Part shown: positions 28,350-36,517 of the stretch, in pieces
How the letters are laid out: every line of letters begins with the position of its first letter
Position numbering within the stretch: position 1 is the stretch's first letter
Assembly: GCF_041435015.1 (NCBI RefSeq)
Contig: NZ_CP107989.1
Span: forward strand, 4,650,001-4,714,000
Direction of reading: 5' to 3'
Source: Streptomyces canus
GTDB taxonomy: Bacteria > Actinomycetota > Actinomycetes > Streptomycetales > Streptomycetaceae
Length of the DNA: 64,000 nt
Made by a program: the position numbers and the translations under genes
The notes under the pieces: generated by a model
What the model was told of the DNA's origin: nothing
The model's database searches: none
Seen by the model: the letters and a program-made list of their open reading frames with translations, nothing else

Positions 28350-29810
28350 TCAGAACGGGAAGCCGCTCCGGCCGTGCTGGACCGAGATCCACTTGGTGGT
28401 GGTGAAGGAATCCAGCATGGTGTCGCCGTTCAGGCGGCCGATGCCGGACTGCTTCTCACCACCGAAGGGGACGATCGGCTCGTCGTGGACGGTGCCGTCG
28501 TTGACGTGGAACATGCCGGTGTCGATCCGCTTGGCGAAGGCGACACCGCGCTCGACGTCCGCGGTGTGGACGGCGCCGCTGAGGCCGTAGGGGGTGTCGT
28601 TGACCAGACGGACGGCCTCCTCCTCGCCGTCGAAGGTGACGAGGAGCGCGACCGGGCCGAAGAGCTCCTGCTTGAGGAGGGGCGAGTTCGCGGGCAGGTC
28701 CGTCAGGACGGAGGGCTCGACCAGGTTGTCCGTGCGGGTGCCGCGCACCAGGGCCGTCGCGCCGTCGGCGAGCGCCTGCTCGATGGCACCCGAAATGGCG
28801 TCCGCCTGCGAGGAGTTGATGACCGGACCGATGACCGTCTCGGGGTCGCGCGGGTCGCCGGCCTTCAGCGTCCGCACCTTGGCGACGAACTTCTCGGTGA
28901 ACTCCTCGGCGACCGACCGGTCCACCAGGACGCGGTTGGCGGCCATGCAGACCTGGCCCTGGTGGACGTAGCGGCTGAAGACGGCGGCGTCGACGGCGTA
29001 GTCGAGGTCGGCGTCATCGAGGACCACCAGCGCGCTGTTGCCGCCCAGTTCGAGGACCGAGCGCTTGAAGTGCGAGGCGCAGACGGTGGCCACGTGACGG
29101 CCGACCGTGTCGGAGCCGGTGAAGGAGATGACCTTCGGGATCGGGTGCTCGAGGAAGGCGTCGCCGATCTCGGCGATGTCGGTGATGACGACGTTGAGCA
29201 GACCGGCGGGCAGCCCCGCGTCCTCGAAGATCTTCGCGACCAGGGAGCCGCCGACGACCGGGGTGTTCTGGTGCGGCTTGAGGACGACGGCGTTGCCGAG
29301 CGCGAGCGCGGGGGCGACCGACTTGATCGACAGCAGGAAGGGGAAGTTGAAGGGGCTGACCACGCCCACGACGCCGACCGGGACGCGGTAGACGCGGTTC
29401 TCTTTGCCGTCCACCGGCGAGGGGATGATCCGGCCTTCGGGGCGCAGCGAGAGGTGGATCGCCTCGCGCAGGAACTCCTTGGCGAGGTGGAGTTCGAAGC
29501 CGGCCTTCAGGCGGGTGCCGCCGAGCTCCGCGATGATCGCCTCGGCGATCTCCCCCTCGCGCTCCTCGATCAGCCGGAGCGCCTTCTCGAACACCGCGCG
29601 GCGGGCGTAGGGGTTGGTCTCGGCCCACTTCTTCTGCGCGCGGGCGGCGGCCTGGTACGCCTCGTCGACCTCGTCGACCGTGGCTATCGTGATCGACGCC
29701 AGCTTCTCGTCGTCGTACGGGTTGAAGTCGATGATGTCCCAGGAACCCGTGCCCGGGCGCCACTCACCGTCGATGTACTGCTGGGCCAGGTCGGTGAAGT
29801 ACGACGACAT
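28350..29810 (-). CDS. Aldehyde dehydrogenase (benzaldehyde-dehydrogenase-like)
   Basis: 486 residues, NAD(P)-dependent oxidation of an aldehyde to its acid in the cytoplasm. The catalytic cysteine is in GQVCMAANR near residue 288 and the general base in LELGGN near 253; the PFNFP and GSDTVGRHV cofactor motifs are present. Closest in look to benzaldehyde/vanillin-type dehydrogenases; substrate not certain. ATG 29810 follows a GGGGATC site. It has its own terminator and appears monocistronic. Confidence 0.9.
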   Translation of the reverse strand: MSSYFTDLAQQYIDGEWRPGTGSWDIIDFNPYDDEKLASITIATVDEVDEAYQAAARAQKKWAETNPYARRAVFEKALRLIEEREGEIAEAIIAELGGTRLKAGFELHLAKEFLREAIHLSLRPEGRIIPSPVDGKENRVYRVPVGVVGVVSPFNFPFLLSIKSVAPALALGNAVVLKPHQNTPVVGGSLVAKIFEDAGLPAGLLNVVITDIAEIGDAFLEHPIPKVISFTGSDTVGRHVATVCASHFKRSVLELGGNSALVVLDDADLDYAVDAAVFSRYVHQGQVCMAANRVLVDRSVAEEFTEKFVAKVRTLKAGDPRDPETVIGPVINSSQADAISGAIEQALADGATALVRGTRTDNLVEPSVLTDLPANSPLLKQELFGPVALLVTFDGEEEAVRLVNDTPYGLSGAVHTADVERGVAFAKRIDTGMFHVNDGTVHDEPIVPFGGEKQSGIGRLNGDTMLDSFTTTKWISVQHGRSGFPF

Positions 29811-29951
29811 GTGATCCCCAAATCACTAGCAGACACACGATCAACGTCACGGTCTGATCACACGTCATCGTACGTGCGCGGCACGCCAGTTGGGCACGCT
29901 GAGCAATCTTCTGGGGAGAACCCTGGGAGTGTTGGCGGAGATCCTGCGCGC

Positions 29952-30812
29952 TCAGGAGAGTTGGAGGAGGCCGCGCAGCAGGTCCCGGCTCTCGTCCGGG
30001 CCCGGGCTGTCCTGCTGGAGTTCCTTCAGCGCCTTCTCGTACTGCGTGACGTCCTCGCGCTTGTCCAGGTAGAGCGCGCTGGTGAGCTGCTCCAGGTAGA
30101 CGACGTCCGTCAGATCGGACTCCGTGAAGCTGAGGATCGTGAAGGCACCGCTCTCACCGGAGTGGCCGCCGAAGCCGAACGGCATGATCTGCAACCGTAT
30201 GTTGGGGCGTTCGGAGATCTCGATGAGGTGCTGGAGCTGTCCGCGCATCACCTGGCGGTCGCCGTACGGCCGGCGCAGGGAGGCCTCGTCGAGCACCACA
30301 TGGAACTCGGGACCGCCGTCGTCGGCGAGGTACTTCTGCCGCTCCAGGCGCAGCGCCACGCGCTTCTCGACGTCCGCCTCGCTCGCGCCCTTCATACCGC
30401 GCCGCACCACTGCACGTGCATACGCCTCGGTCTGCAACAGGCCGTGGATGAACTGGACTTCGTAGGCGCGGATGAGGGAGGCGGCGCCCTCCAGGCCCAC
30501 ATAGGTGGGGAACCAGCTCGGCAGCACGTCGGAGTAACTGTGCCACCAGCCCGCGACGTTGGCCTCGCGGGCGAGGGAGAGAAGCGAGTTCCGCTCCTGC
30601 TCGTCCGTGATGCCGTAGAGCGTCAGCAGGTCCTCCACGTCACGCGTCTTGAAGCTCACCCGGCCCAACTCCATCCGGCTGATCTTCGACTCGGATGCGC
30701 GGATCGAGTAGCCCGCCGCCTCGCGCGTGATGCCCCGCGCTTCCCGCAGTCGCCTGAGTTGCGAGCCGAGCAGCATCCGCCGCACCACCGATCCGGGCTC
30801 TCCCGCGCTCAC
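29952..30812 (-). CDS. XRE-family regulator with DUF5753 domain
   Basis: 286 residues. The N-terminal helix-turn-helix (LRRLREARGITREAAGYSIR) is followed by DUF5753 (FIHGLLQTEAYARAVV and LDEASLRRPYG). It resembles the S. coelicolor regulator beside the abaA-like ATPase/DUF397 locus (recalled). GTG 30812 is chosen because GGGAGG lies nine bases upstream; the longer frame from 30830 has no site. It is divergent from the HATPase gene; these two and the DUF397 gene form the usual three-part set. Confidence 0.87.
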   Translation of the reverse strand: MSAGEPGSVVRRMLLGSQLRRLREARGITREAAGYSIRASESKISRMELGRVSFKTRDVEDLLTLYGITDEQERNSLLSLAREANVAGWWHSYSDVLPSWFPTYVGLEGAASLIRAYEVQFIHGLLQTEAYARAVVRRGMKGASEADVEKRVALRLERQKYLADDGGPEFHVVLDEASLRRPYGDRQVMRGQLQHLIEISERPNIRLQIMPFGFGGHSGESGAFTILSFTESDLTDVVYLEQLTSALYLDKREDVTQYEKALKELQQDSPGPDESRDLLRGLLQLS

Positions 30813-31019
30813 GTTCGCCAGCCTCCCCAACGTCTTCAGGGGTCGAAGTCTGCCACTAAAACACTCCGAGCAGTACTCGTCCGATTACAGATATGGAAAG
30901 AAGCCAAAGATTCTGCACAGGGCCGAGACGCGTAGAGGGGAGGAAGAGGAAAGAAGTAGTGGAGAAGATGGCGGAAAAAATGGCCAACAAGCGGTACGGG
31001 TGGGTCCAATTCGGTCAGC

Positions 31020-31048
31020 TGCACGTGCATCTGCACCTTGCATCTGCA
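31020..31048 (+). promoter_or_regulatory. Bipartite TGCATCTGCA operator-like motif, copy 1
   Basis: TGCACGTGCATCTGC, four bases, then TGCATCTGCA: two direct repeats of TGCATCTGCA 13 bp apart, 73 bp before the HATPase start. The same bipartite motif occurs in front of the DUF397 gene (32056-32083) in the same orientation relative to its gene. The rest of the 308-bp gap (30813-31120) is unusually A/G rich and shows no gene. Confidence 0.65.
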
Positions 31049-31120
31049 TCGCTCATCCGAAACCATGGTCCCGCGCAACCGCTGCATCGCAACGACCGCG
31101 AGTTCCCGGGAGTGCCTCGC

Positions 31121-31642
31121 ATGGGGATGAATGGATCGACCATGCTCGAGCCGTTACGGCAGGGCCTTCCGCCGCTGGATCCCGCGGCCGTGTCCGACGC
31201 CGCCTCCTGTTCGCTGCCCGCCCGCTACGAAGCGGTGGGCGACGCACGGAGGTTCACCCGCAGAACGCTCGACCAGTGGGAGCTGGGCGACCACTTCGAC
31301 GACATCTGTCTCGTGGTCTCCGAGCTGGTCACCAACGCGCTGCGACACGCGGTGCCGGTGACCGGCGTGCACACGGGGGAGCACAAGCCGCCCGTACGGC
31401 TGCACTTGATGCGATGGACCGGGCGACTGGTGTGCGCGGTGCGCGATCCCAGCCAGGACAGCCCGGTCGCGCGTGATTCCGACGACTTCTCGGCGGAGTC
31501 CGGGCGCGGGCTGTTCCTCGTCGACTCCTTCAGCGACAGCTGGGGCTGGCATCCGATGAACGGGACGCTGGGCGGCAAGCTGGTCTGGGCACTGTTCCGG
31601 CTCCAGCCGCACGCCGGTCCGGCCGCGGCTTCCTCCGAGTGA
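31121..31642 (+). CDS. ATP-binding anti-sigma-like protein (HATPase, RsbW/AbaA-locus type)
   Basis: 173 residues of GHKL ATPase fold: N-box ELVTNALRHA near residue 68 and G-box GRGLFLVD near 128. Streptomyces proteins of this type form functional sets with XRE and DUF397 genes and may act as anti-sigma or signalling kinases. ATG 31121 follows GGGAG at eight bases; the frame is open further upstream but has no binding site. A TTA codon at 31154-31156 suggests bldA-dependent translation. Confidence 0.85.
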   Translation: MGMNGSTMLEPLRQGLPPLDPAAVSDAASCSLPARYEAVGDARRFTRRTLDQWELGDHFDDICLVVSELVTNALRHAVPVTGVHTGEHKPPVRLHLMRWTGRLVCAVRDPSQDSPVARDSDDFSAESGRGLFLVDSFSDSWGWHPMNGTLGGKLVWALFRLQPHAGPAAASSE

Positions 31643-31733
31643 TACGTCACGGCCTTTTACGACGCCACGGTTCTACGCGCGTCACACGGTGCGCTGTCGC
31701 TGTTACCCCCGGTCACCTACAGGCGACCGGGGC

Positions 31734-31976
31734 TCAACCCGCTATCAGGTGGTCGAACTCGCCGTCCTTGATACCGAGGAGCATCGCCTCGATCTCGGCG
31801 CGCGTGTAGACGAGCGCGGGACCGTCCGGGAAACGGGAGTTGCGCACCGCGACTCCCCCGTCGGGCAGGCGCGCGAACTCCACGCAGGAACCCTGCGAGT
31901 TGCTGTGCCGACTCTTCTGCCAGGCCACCCCACGCAGAGCCGTGGCCGTCATGCCGTTGTACACGTCGAGGTCCAC
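31734..31976 (-). CDS. DUF397 domain protein
   Basis: 80 residues with WQKSRHSNSQGSCVEFA, the central VAVRNSRFPDGPALVY and a terminal helix: a textbook DUF397. The start is GTG 31976 after GGGGAG. It converges on the HATPase gene and shares its upstream motif, so the two are likely co-regulated members of the local XRE/HATPase/DUF397 set. Confidence 0.87.
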   Translation of the reverse strand: MDLDVYNGMTATALRGVAWQKSRHSNSQGSCVEFARLPDGGVAVRNSRFPDGPALVYTRAEIEAMLLGIKDGEFDHLIAG

Positions 31977-32055
31977 AGGTCGCTCCCCGGTGGTGCGGTG
32001 GCCTTGTGGCCAGTGATTCAGCGGTCAACTGGTCCGGATCATAGCTCTGTTCACG

Positions 32056-32083
32056 TGCAGATGCATGAGCAGATGCACGTGCA
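32056..32083 (-). promoter_or_regulatory. Bipartite TGCATCTGCA operator-like motif, copy 2
   Basis: Read on the minus strand: TGCACGTGCATCTGC, three bases, then TGCATCTGCA, ending 80 bp before the DUF397 start. It matches the motif at 31020-31048 except for spacer length, at almost the same distance from the start codon. Probably bound by the nearby XRE regulator. Confidence 0.65.
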
Positions 32084-32124
32084 CGAGGGGTGTTCCTGTG
32101 GTTACAGATGTGACGTGTGGGGCG

Positions 32125-32586
32125 CTAGATACGTTCCATCGTGTGCCCCAGAGCTCGCATCACATGCGTCCGCCAGCCCCCGTCCATGATCGTCCGGGCC
32201 ATCAGCTGAGCGGGATCGTCGGGATCGAAACCCTCGTGCACTAGAAAGAGACGCGTACCGCGCCCTTCCTGTTCCACCTTCCACGTGACGGTCCAGTCCG
32301 CGGAGTTGGCCGGATCGGCGTCGGTCCACCGGAGGCTCAGCATCCGCTGCGGCTCGAACGCGAGAACCTCCACGTCGACGGTGCCGGAGAAGTTCGACTG
32401 GGGCCGCGGGACGGAGGTCATGGTGTACCGGTGTCCGACCTCGAGCCGGAACGCCTCCGCCCCCTGCATCTGCCACTGCACGAGCAGTTCGGGCTCGGTG
32501 AGGGCGCGCCAGACCTTGGCGGGCGGGTGCGGGAAGTACTGGTCGACGCGGATGACCGTGAGGTCCTCGCCGGGTGCGTTGCTCAT
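32125..32586 (-). CDS. SRPBCC/AHSA1-family protein
   Basis: 153 residues of START-like fold: VIRVDQYFPHPPAKVWRALTEPELLVQWQM at the N-terminus and a C-terminal W-x-x-H-long helix. Such proteins commonly follow an ArsR regulator and bind hydrophobic ligands; no enzymatic role is known. ATG 32586 overlaps the arsR stop by four bases, so it is the last gene of the VOC-ArsR-SRPBCC operon. Confidence 0.87.
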   Translation of the reverse strand: MSNAPGEDLTVIRVDQYFPHPPAKVWRALTEPELLVQWQMQGAEAFRLEVGHRYTMTSVPRPQSNFSGTVDVEVLAFEPQRMLSLRWTDADPANSADWTVTWKVEQEGRGTRLFLVHEGFDPDDPAQLMARTIMDGGWRTHVMRALGHTMERI

Positions 32587-32951
32587 GTCACGTCATCGTC
32601 GGGCATACGGTCCAGCAGCGCGCCCAGGTCCTTCAGCCGGCCGCGCCAGAACCGCTCGTACGGATGGAGCCAGTCCTGCACCTCGGCGAGCGGGGTCGCC
32701 TCCAGCCGGTAGATGCGCTGCCGGCCGGAGCGCTGCTCGGAGACGAGGCCCGCCTCCCGCAGCACCCTCAGATGCTCGGACAGGCTCGGGCGCCGCATGT
32801 CGAAGTGGTCGGCCAGGGCCTGGACGGGCTGCGGCCCCCCGTCACGCAGCAGCCGCAGCACCTCGCGGCGCACGGCGCTCGCGAGCGCGGCGAAGACGCG
32901 GTCGGCGTCGGCCTCGGTGGTCCCGGCCTCGACGGCCCCGGATGCGGTCAT
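32583..32951 (-). CDS. ArsR-family regulator
   Basis: 122-residue winged helix: VFAALASAVRREVLRLLRDG, recognition helix region FDMRRPSLSEHLRVLREAG, and wing RSGRQRIYRLE. No metal-binding cysteines are present, so a non-metal ligand is likely. It lies ten bases after the VOC gene. The perfect 20-bp inverted repeat at 33344-33392, over the operon promoter, is its most plausible operator. Confidence 0.88.
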   Translation of the reverse strand: MTASGAVEAGTTEADADRVFAALASAVRREVLRLLRDGGPQPVQALADHFDMRRPSLSEHLRVLREAGLVSEQRSGRQRIYRLEATPLAEVQDWLHPYERFWRGRLKDLGALLDRMPDDDVT

Positions 32952-32961
32952 GCCGGCCTTC

Positions 32962-33333
32962 CTACTGGTGTGCCTCCGTCAGCAGCATCAGACCGTTGCC
33001 GTCGGGGTCCGTGAAGGAGGCCATGCGGCCCCACGGGAGTTCGTCGGGTCCCTGTACGGGGGTCCCGGCCTCCGTGAGCCGCGCACAGTCCGCGTCGACG
33101 TCGGTCGTGACCAACATGATCCCCCGGGCCGAGCCGGGCTCGAAGCCGCCCATGCCCGGACCGGAGAGCGTGAAGACGGTCTGCGCGCCCTCGGGGGCGA
33201 CCTGGAGCCAGCGCCCCTGGGGCAGATCCCGGTCGGCGGTGACGGTCAGACCGAGGACGTCGGTGTAGAAGCGCAGCGCGCGGTCCTGGTCGGCGACAGG
33301 GAGGGTCACGAAAGAGGCGTGGGTGATGGTCAT
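32962..33333 (-). CDS. VOC (glyoxalase/bleomycin-resistance) family protein
   Basis: 123 residues with two beta-alpha-beta-beta-beta units: FVTLPVADQDRALRFYTDVLGL early and FTDPDGNGLMLL at the end, where metal ligands are expected. Members include dioxygenases, isomerases and drug-binding proteins; the substrate is unknown. ATG 33333 lies seven bases after the predicted -10 box, so the mRNA should be leaderless. First gene of the ArsR operon. Confidence 0.87.
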   Translation of the reverse strand: MTITHASFVTLPVADQDRALRFYTDVLGLTVTADRDLPQGRWLQVAPEGAQTVFTLSGPGMGGFEPGSARGIMLVTTDVDADCARLTEAGTPVQGPDELPWGRMASFTDPDGNGLMLLTEAHQ

Positions 33334-33340
33334 ACCGAGG

Positions 33341-33392
33341 AGAATAGGTAGGTCTTTCCCTACGAGTCAACGGTAGGGAAAGACCTACCTAT
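33341..33392 (-). promoter_or_regulatory. Operon promoter inside a perfect 20-bp inverted repeat
   Basis: The arms 33344-33363 (ATAGGTAGGTCTTTCCCTAC) and 33373-33392 are exact reverse complements around a nine-base centre. The promoter is embedded: -35 TTGACT (33370-33365), an 18-bp spacer, then -10 TATTCT (33346-33341), and ATG seven bases later. The repeat also begins seven bases past the rpsR stop, so it could also act as a hairpin terminator for the ribosomal operon. Confidence 0.8.
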
Positions 33393-33398
33393 AGGTCC

Positions 33399-33632
33399 TC
33401 ACCTGCTGGAGTAGGGCAGCAGTGCCATCTCACGGGCGTTCTTGATCGCACGGGCGAGCAGTCGCTGCTGCTGGGCCGACACGCGGGTGACGCGGCGGCT
33501 GCGGATCTTGCCCCGGTCGGAGACGAACTTCCGCAGCAGGTCGGTGTCCTTGTAGTCGATGTAGGTGATCTTGGCCGCGTCCAGCGGGTTGGGCCGGTTC
33601 TTGACGGGCTTGCGCTCGGGCTTGCGAGGCAT
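33399..33632 (-). CDS. rpsR: 30S ribosomal protein S18, zinc-independent paralogue
   Basis: 77 residues, with the S18 core [25 protein letters not shown] and [16 protein letters not shown]. It has no cysteine, unlike the zinc-binding S18 form, so it is the C-minus paralogue made under zinc limitation. Its ATG shares one base with the CobW stop (TGATG). Last gene of the rpmG-rpmE2-cobW-rpsR operon. Confidence 0.92.
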   Translation of the reverse strand: MPRKPERKPVKNRPNPLDAAKITYIDYKDTDLLRKFVSDRGKIRSRRVTRVSAQQQRLLARAIKNAREMALLPYSSR

Positions 33633-34810
33633 CAGACCTCCAGGAGGGTGTCGAAGGCGGGCGGGAGTCGTTTCCAGGCGTCGCGCCCCGCGGCGTACTC
33701 GGCATCGGTCAGCAGACAGGACTCCAGGAGCCGTTCGAGTCCGTCGCGGTCGAGACCGGGCGAGGTGAAGACGAGGTGCTGGCAGCAGTCGCCGTGCTCG
33801 GGGTGCCAGTCCATCGCCGCTGCCGCCCGGCGCACCGGCGGGACCATGTCCCACGCCGCGTCCGGGAGCGAGGCCAGCCACGGACCGGCGCTCTCCACGC
33901 ACAGGGCACCGCCGGCGGCGTCCCAGTGCAGCAGCACGTCCGGCTTGTCGGCGAGCCAGAACCGGCCCCGGCTGCGGGCCGCCGCGCAGGCGATGTCCTC
34001 CAGGGCCTCGTACAGCCGCTCCGGGTGGAAGGGCCGGCGACGGTGCCAGACGAGGGTGGCCACACCGTGCGCGTCGGCCTCGGCGGGCAGCAGGGCACAG
34101 GCGGGGTGCTGGGCCGCCGCGGCGGCCTCCACGTCGAATCCGGCGAGGGCGGCCCGGGCCAGCGGAGCGTGCGCGGAGTGCCGTACCGGATAGCGGGTGC
34201 CCGCCGGGTCCGTCCGCCGGCCGCTGCCGATCGGGACCTGGCGGGCCGTCGGATGGAGCTGGGCGAGCAGCTCACGGTCCTCCTCGTCGGCCTCCGGGGA
34301 GTCGAGGACGGCGAGGACGGGGGCGTACTCCAGCTGGCGGGCGAAGGTGTCGGCGACCGTGCGCCGGTCGGTGGCCGCGGCGGCGAGGCCGCGCTCGGCA
34401 AGGTCGTCGCCGTTGCCGAGGAAGGGCAGGACGAGTGCCGGGTCGACCGCGGTGATCACGCCGGTGACCGTGAGACCGTCTGCCGCGACCACCTCGGCCA
34501 TCGCCTTGGGCTCGACGGAGTCCCACAGCTCGACGACCGCGAGGCGCAGCGTTCCGGCCGCGTCCAGGCGGCGCAGCTTCGGGACCAGGTCCTCCCGGAG
34601 CGCGCAGCACGCACAGTCGTTGACCAGGGGTGTCTCACCCGCGGACAGGATGCCGGAGGCGTCGCGGATCGTCCGTACGACGGTGCCGGCCGCGGCCGTC
34701 GCCAGGTCGTGGTGGAGGACGACGCTGCCCGGCACGTCGGCGAGCAGCTGCTCGACGGCCGCCTTGCGGGCGTCGGCGTGCAGCCCGCCGACGATCACGA
34801 CGGAGAGCAT
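33632..34810 (-). CDS. CobW/ZagA-like metallochaperone with degenerate P-loop
   Basis: 392 residues. The CxCC metal motif ([12 protein letters not shown]) and the CobW C-terminal domain ([19 protein letters not shown]) are present. The N-terminal position of the GTPase P-loop reads [19 protein letters not shown] and lacks GxGK(S/T), so GTP hydrolysis may be lost or altered. CobW proteins in Zur regulons deliver metal to enzymes during zinc starvation. ATG 34810 overlaps the L31 stop by one base and the gene ends in the rpsR start, so the genes are tightly coupled. Confidence 0.87.
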   Translation of the reverse strand: MLSVVIVGGLHADARKAAVEQLLADVPGSVVLHHDLATAAAGTVVRTIRDASGILSAGETPLVNDCACCALREDLVPKLRRLDAAGTLRLAVVELWDSVEPKAMAEVVAADGLTVTGVITAVDPALVLPFLGNGDDLAERGLAAAATDRRTVADTFARQLEYAPVLAVLDSPEADEEDRELLAQLHPTARQVPIGSGRRTDPAGTRYPVRHSAHAPLARAALAGFDVEAAAAAQHPACALLPAEADAHGVATLVWHRRRPFHPERLYEALEDIACAAARSRGRFWLADKPDVLLHWDAAGGALCVESAGPWLASLPDAAWDMVPPVRRAAAAMDWHPEHGDCCQHLVFTSPGLDRDGLERLLESCLLTDAEYAAGRDAWKRLPPAFDTLLEV

Positions 34811-35058
34811 CAGCCCCTCTTTCCGAACCGGCGCTCGAAGCGCTCCACGCGGCCGGCGGTGTCCAGGACGCGGGCCGTGCCGGTGTAGAAGGGGTGGCTG
34901 ACGTTCGAGATCTCGATGTCGACGACCGGGTAGGTGGTGCCGTCCTCCCACTCGACCGTCTTCTCGCTCGTCATCGTCGAGCGGGTCAGGAAGGCGTAGT
35001 TCGCGGCACGGTCGCGGAAGACGACGGGGCCGTAGGCGGGGTGGATTCCCTGGCGCAT
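34810..35058 (-). CDS. rpmE2: 50S ribosomal protein L31 type B (zinc-independent)
   Basis: 82 residues: [16 protein letters not shown] at the start and a [18 protein letters not shown]-terminus, typical of type B L31. The CxxC of the zinc form is absent. GAGGAG within the end of rpmG serves as its binding site. It replaces zinc-containing L31 when zinc is scarce, freeing the metal. Confidence 0.93.
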   Translation of the reverse strand: MRQGIHPAYGPVVFRDRAANYAFLTRSTMTSEKTVEWEDGTTYPVVDIEISNVSHPFYTGTARVLDTAGRVERFERRFGKRG

Positions 35059-35063
35059 GGGGA

Positions 35064-35228
35064 TCAGCGCTCCTCTCGGAAGTCGACGTGACGGCCGACG
35101 ACGGGGTCGTACTTCCGCAGGCTCATACGGTCCGGGTCGCTGCGGCGGTTCTTGCGGGTCACATAGGTGAAGCCGGTCCCGGCGGTGGACCGGAGCCTGA
35201 TGACCGGGCGGAGTTCGGTGCGTGCCAT
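35064..35228 (-). CDS. rpmG: 50S ribosomal protein L33 (zinc-independent)
   Basis: 54 residues, with [17 protein letters not shown] and a [14 protein letters not shown] end. No cysteines, so the C-minus form. First gene of the leftward zinc-starvation operon. TAAGAT (35240-35235) ends six bases before ATG 35228 and no ribosome site is seen, so this gene may be read from a leaderless transcript. Confidence 0.92.
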   Translation of the reverse strand: MARTELRPVIRLRSTAGTGFTYVTRKNRRSDPDRMSLRKYDPVVGRHVDFREER

Positions 35229-35241
35229 GCTGGTATCTTAC

Positions 35242-35262
35242 TGAAAATGAATTCCATTTACA
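35242..35262. promoter_or_regulatory. Zur-type operator between divergent ribosomal operons
   Basis: TGAAAATGAATTCCATTTACA is an imperfect palindrome (AAATG-N5-CATTT core) of the actinobacterial Zur box type (TGaaAATGATTnTCATTTTCA, recalled). It lies 13 bp from rpmG and 28 bp from rpmB, and the genes on both sides are classic Zur targets. One box probably represses both operons when zinc is plentiful. Confidence 0.8.
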
Positions 35263-35290
35263 CATCCGCTCCGAGAGAGGTGCGTCACCC

Positions 35291-35527
35291 GTGTCCGCCC
35301 ACTGCATGCTGACCGGGGCCCAGCCGGGCTTCGGCAACCGCATCTCCCACTCCCACCGGCGCACTTCGCGCCGCTTCGACCCCAACATCCAGTCCAAGCG
35401 CTACTGGCTGCCCATCGAGGGGCGGCATGTGCGGCTGCGGCTGAGCACGAAGGGCATCAGGACCGTCGACTCGATCGGCGTCGAGGCGGCCGTGGCGCGG
35501 ATCCGCGCGCGCGGTGTGCGGATCTGA
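35291..35527 (+). CDS. rpmB: 50S ribosomal protein L28 paralogue
   Basis: 78 residues, with [29 protein letters not shown] and [12 protein letters not shown] as in L28. Only one cysteine remains (SAHCMLTG), which cannot build the four-cysteine zinc site, so it belongs to the zinc-independent set. GTG 35291 follows GAGAGG at ten bases. Operon with rpsN. Confidence 0.92.
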   Translation: MSAHCMLTGAQPGFGNRISHSHRRTSRRFDPNIQSKRYWLPIEGRHVRLRLSTKGIRTVDSIGVEAAVARIRARGVRI

Positions 35528-35540
35528 GGGGAGAACCGGC

Positions 35541-35846
35541 ATGGCGAAGAAGAGCAAGATCGCGAAGAACGAGAAGCGCCAGGAGATCGTCGCGCGGTAC
35601 GCCGAGCGGCGGGCCGAGCTGACGGAGATCATCCGCCGGCCCTCCGCCACGGACGCCGAACGGCTGGCCGCGCAGGAGGAGTTGCGACGGCAGCCGCGGG
35701 ACGCGAGCGCCACGCGCGTGCGCAACCGCGACCAGGTCGACGGGCGGCCGCGCGGCTACTTCCGGGCCTTCGGGCTGTCCCGGGTGGGGCTGCGGGAGCA
35801 GGCGCACGCGGGACATCTGCCAGGTGTTCGCAAATCCTCCTGGTAG
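35541..35846 (+). CDS. rpsN: 30S ribosomal protein S14 (zinc-independent long form)
   Basis: 101 residues, [21 protein letters not shown] at the start and [22 protein letters not shown] in the core. The zinc cysteines of the short form are absent. It starts 13 bp after rpmB, behind GAGGGGAG. Replaces the zinc form of S14 under zinc depletion. Confidence 0.93.
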   Translation: MAKKSKIAKNEKRQEIVARYAERRAELTEIIRRPSATDAERLAAQEELRRQPRDASATRVRNRDQVDGRPRGYFRAFGLSRVGLREQAHAGHLPGVRKSSW

Positions 35847-35913
35847 CTCTCACGGGTGGTGCTGGTAGCTTGCTGCGGTCCGTCCGGCCGACCGCTACAG
35901 CTTGGAGCCTCCA

Positions 35914-36429
35914 GTGACTACGGCGATCATCTCGCGCACCGCGTCGCGTCGGCGGGCCGGGCTCGCGGCCGCGGGGCTGGTGGGCGCGCTCGTCCTGACC
36001 GCGTGCAGCGGCGGGGGCTCGGACGACGAGCCGTCGCCGAACTCCAGTACGGCCGGCTCGTCGTCCGCGTCCGCCTCGGCCTCCGCTTCCGGGGGGACCG
36101 GCGGTACGTCCTCCTCGTCCGCGTCCGGCGAGGTGGCGGGTAACTGGCTGGCGACCACGGGCGGCAAGGCCGTGGCACTGCTGGTCAACGGCGACCGGGC
36201 CGGGCTCTTCGTCACCGGTGGCACGGTGTGCAGCGGCTCGGCGAGTACCGACGCGATCCGCCTGAAGTGCACGGACGGCAGCAAGGACCGGGCGGACGGG
36301 ACGGTCGAGTCGGTCGGCAAGGACACCCTCAAGGTGAACTGGGAGGGCGGCATCGGCGCCGAGACCTACACCCGGGCCACGGGCGGCACGCTGCCGAGCG
36401 GGTTCCCGTCGGTGGGCTCGGGGTCGTAG
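35914..36429 (+). CDS. Secreted lipoprotein of unknown function
   Basis: 171 residues. A type II signal peptide with Arg-rich start (SRRRAGLAAAGLVGALV) ends in the lipobox LTAC, followed by a disordered Ser/Ala/Gly linker and a small beta-rich domain (VAGNWLATTGGKAVALLVNG). GTG 35914 is favoured by GGAG six bases upstream. No named family is recognised. It follows rpsN but may have its own promoter. Confidence 0.75.
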   Translation: MTTAIISRTASRRRAGLAAAGLVGALVLTACSGGGSDDEPSPNSSTAGSSSASASASASGGTGGTSSSSASGEVAGNWLATTGGKAVALLVNGDRAGLFVTGGTVCSGSASTDAIRLKCTDGSKDRADGTVESVGKDTLKVNWEGGIGAETYTRATGGTLPSGFPSVGSGS

Positions 36430-36517
36430 CGGAAGGCGTCGGTGGGGGCGGGCAACCGTGGCGTCCCGTCATGCGTGATGATCCATGCACCGGATCGCTC
36501 ACATCAGAGGACATCAC

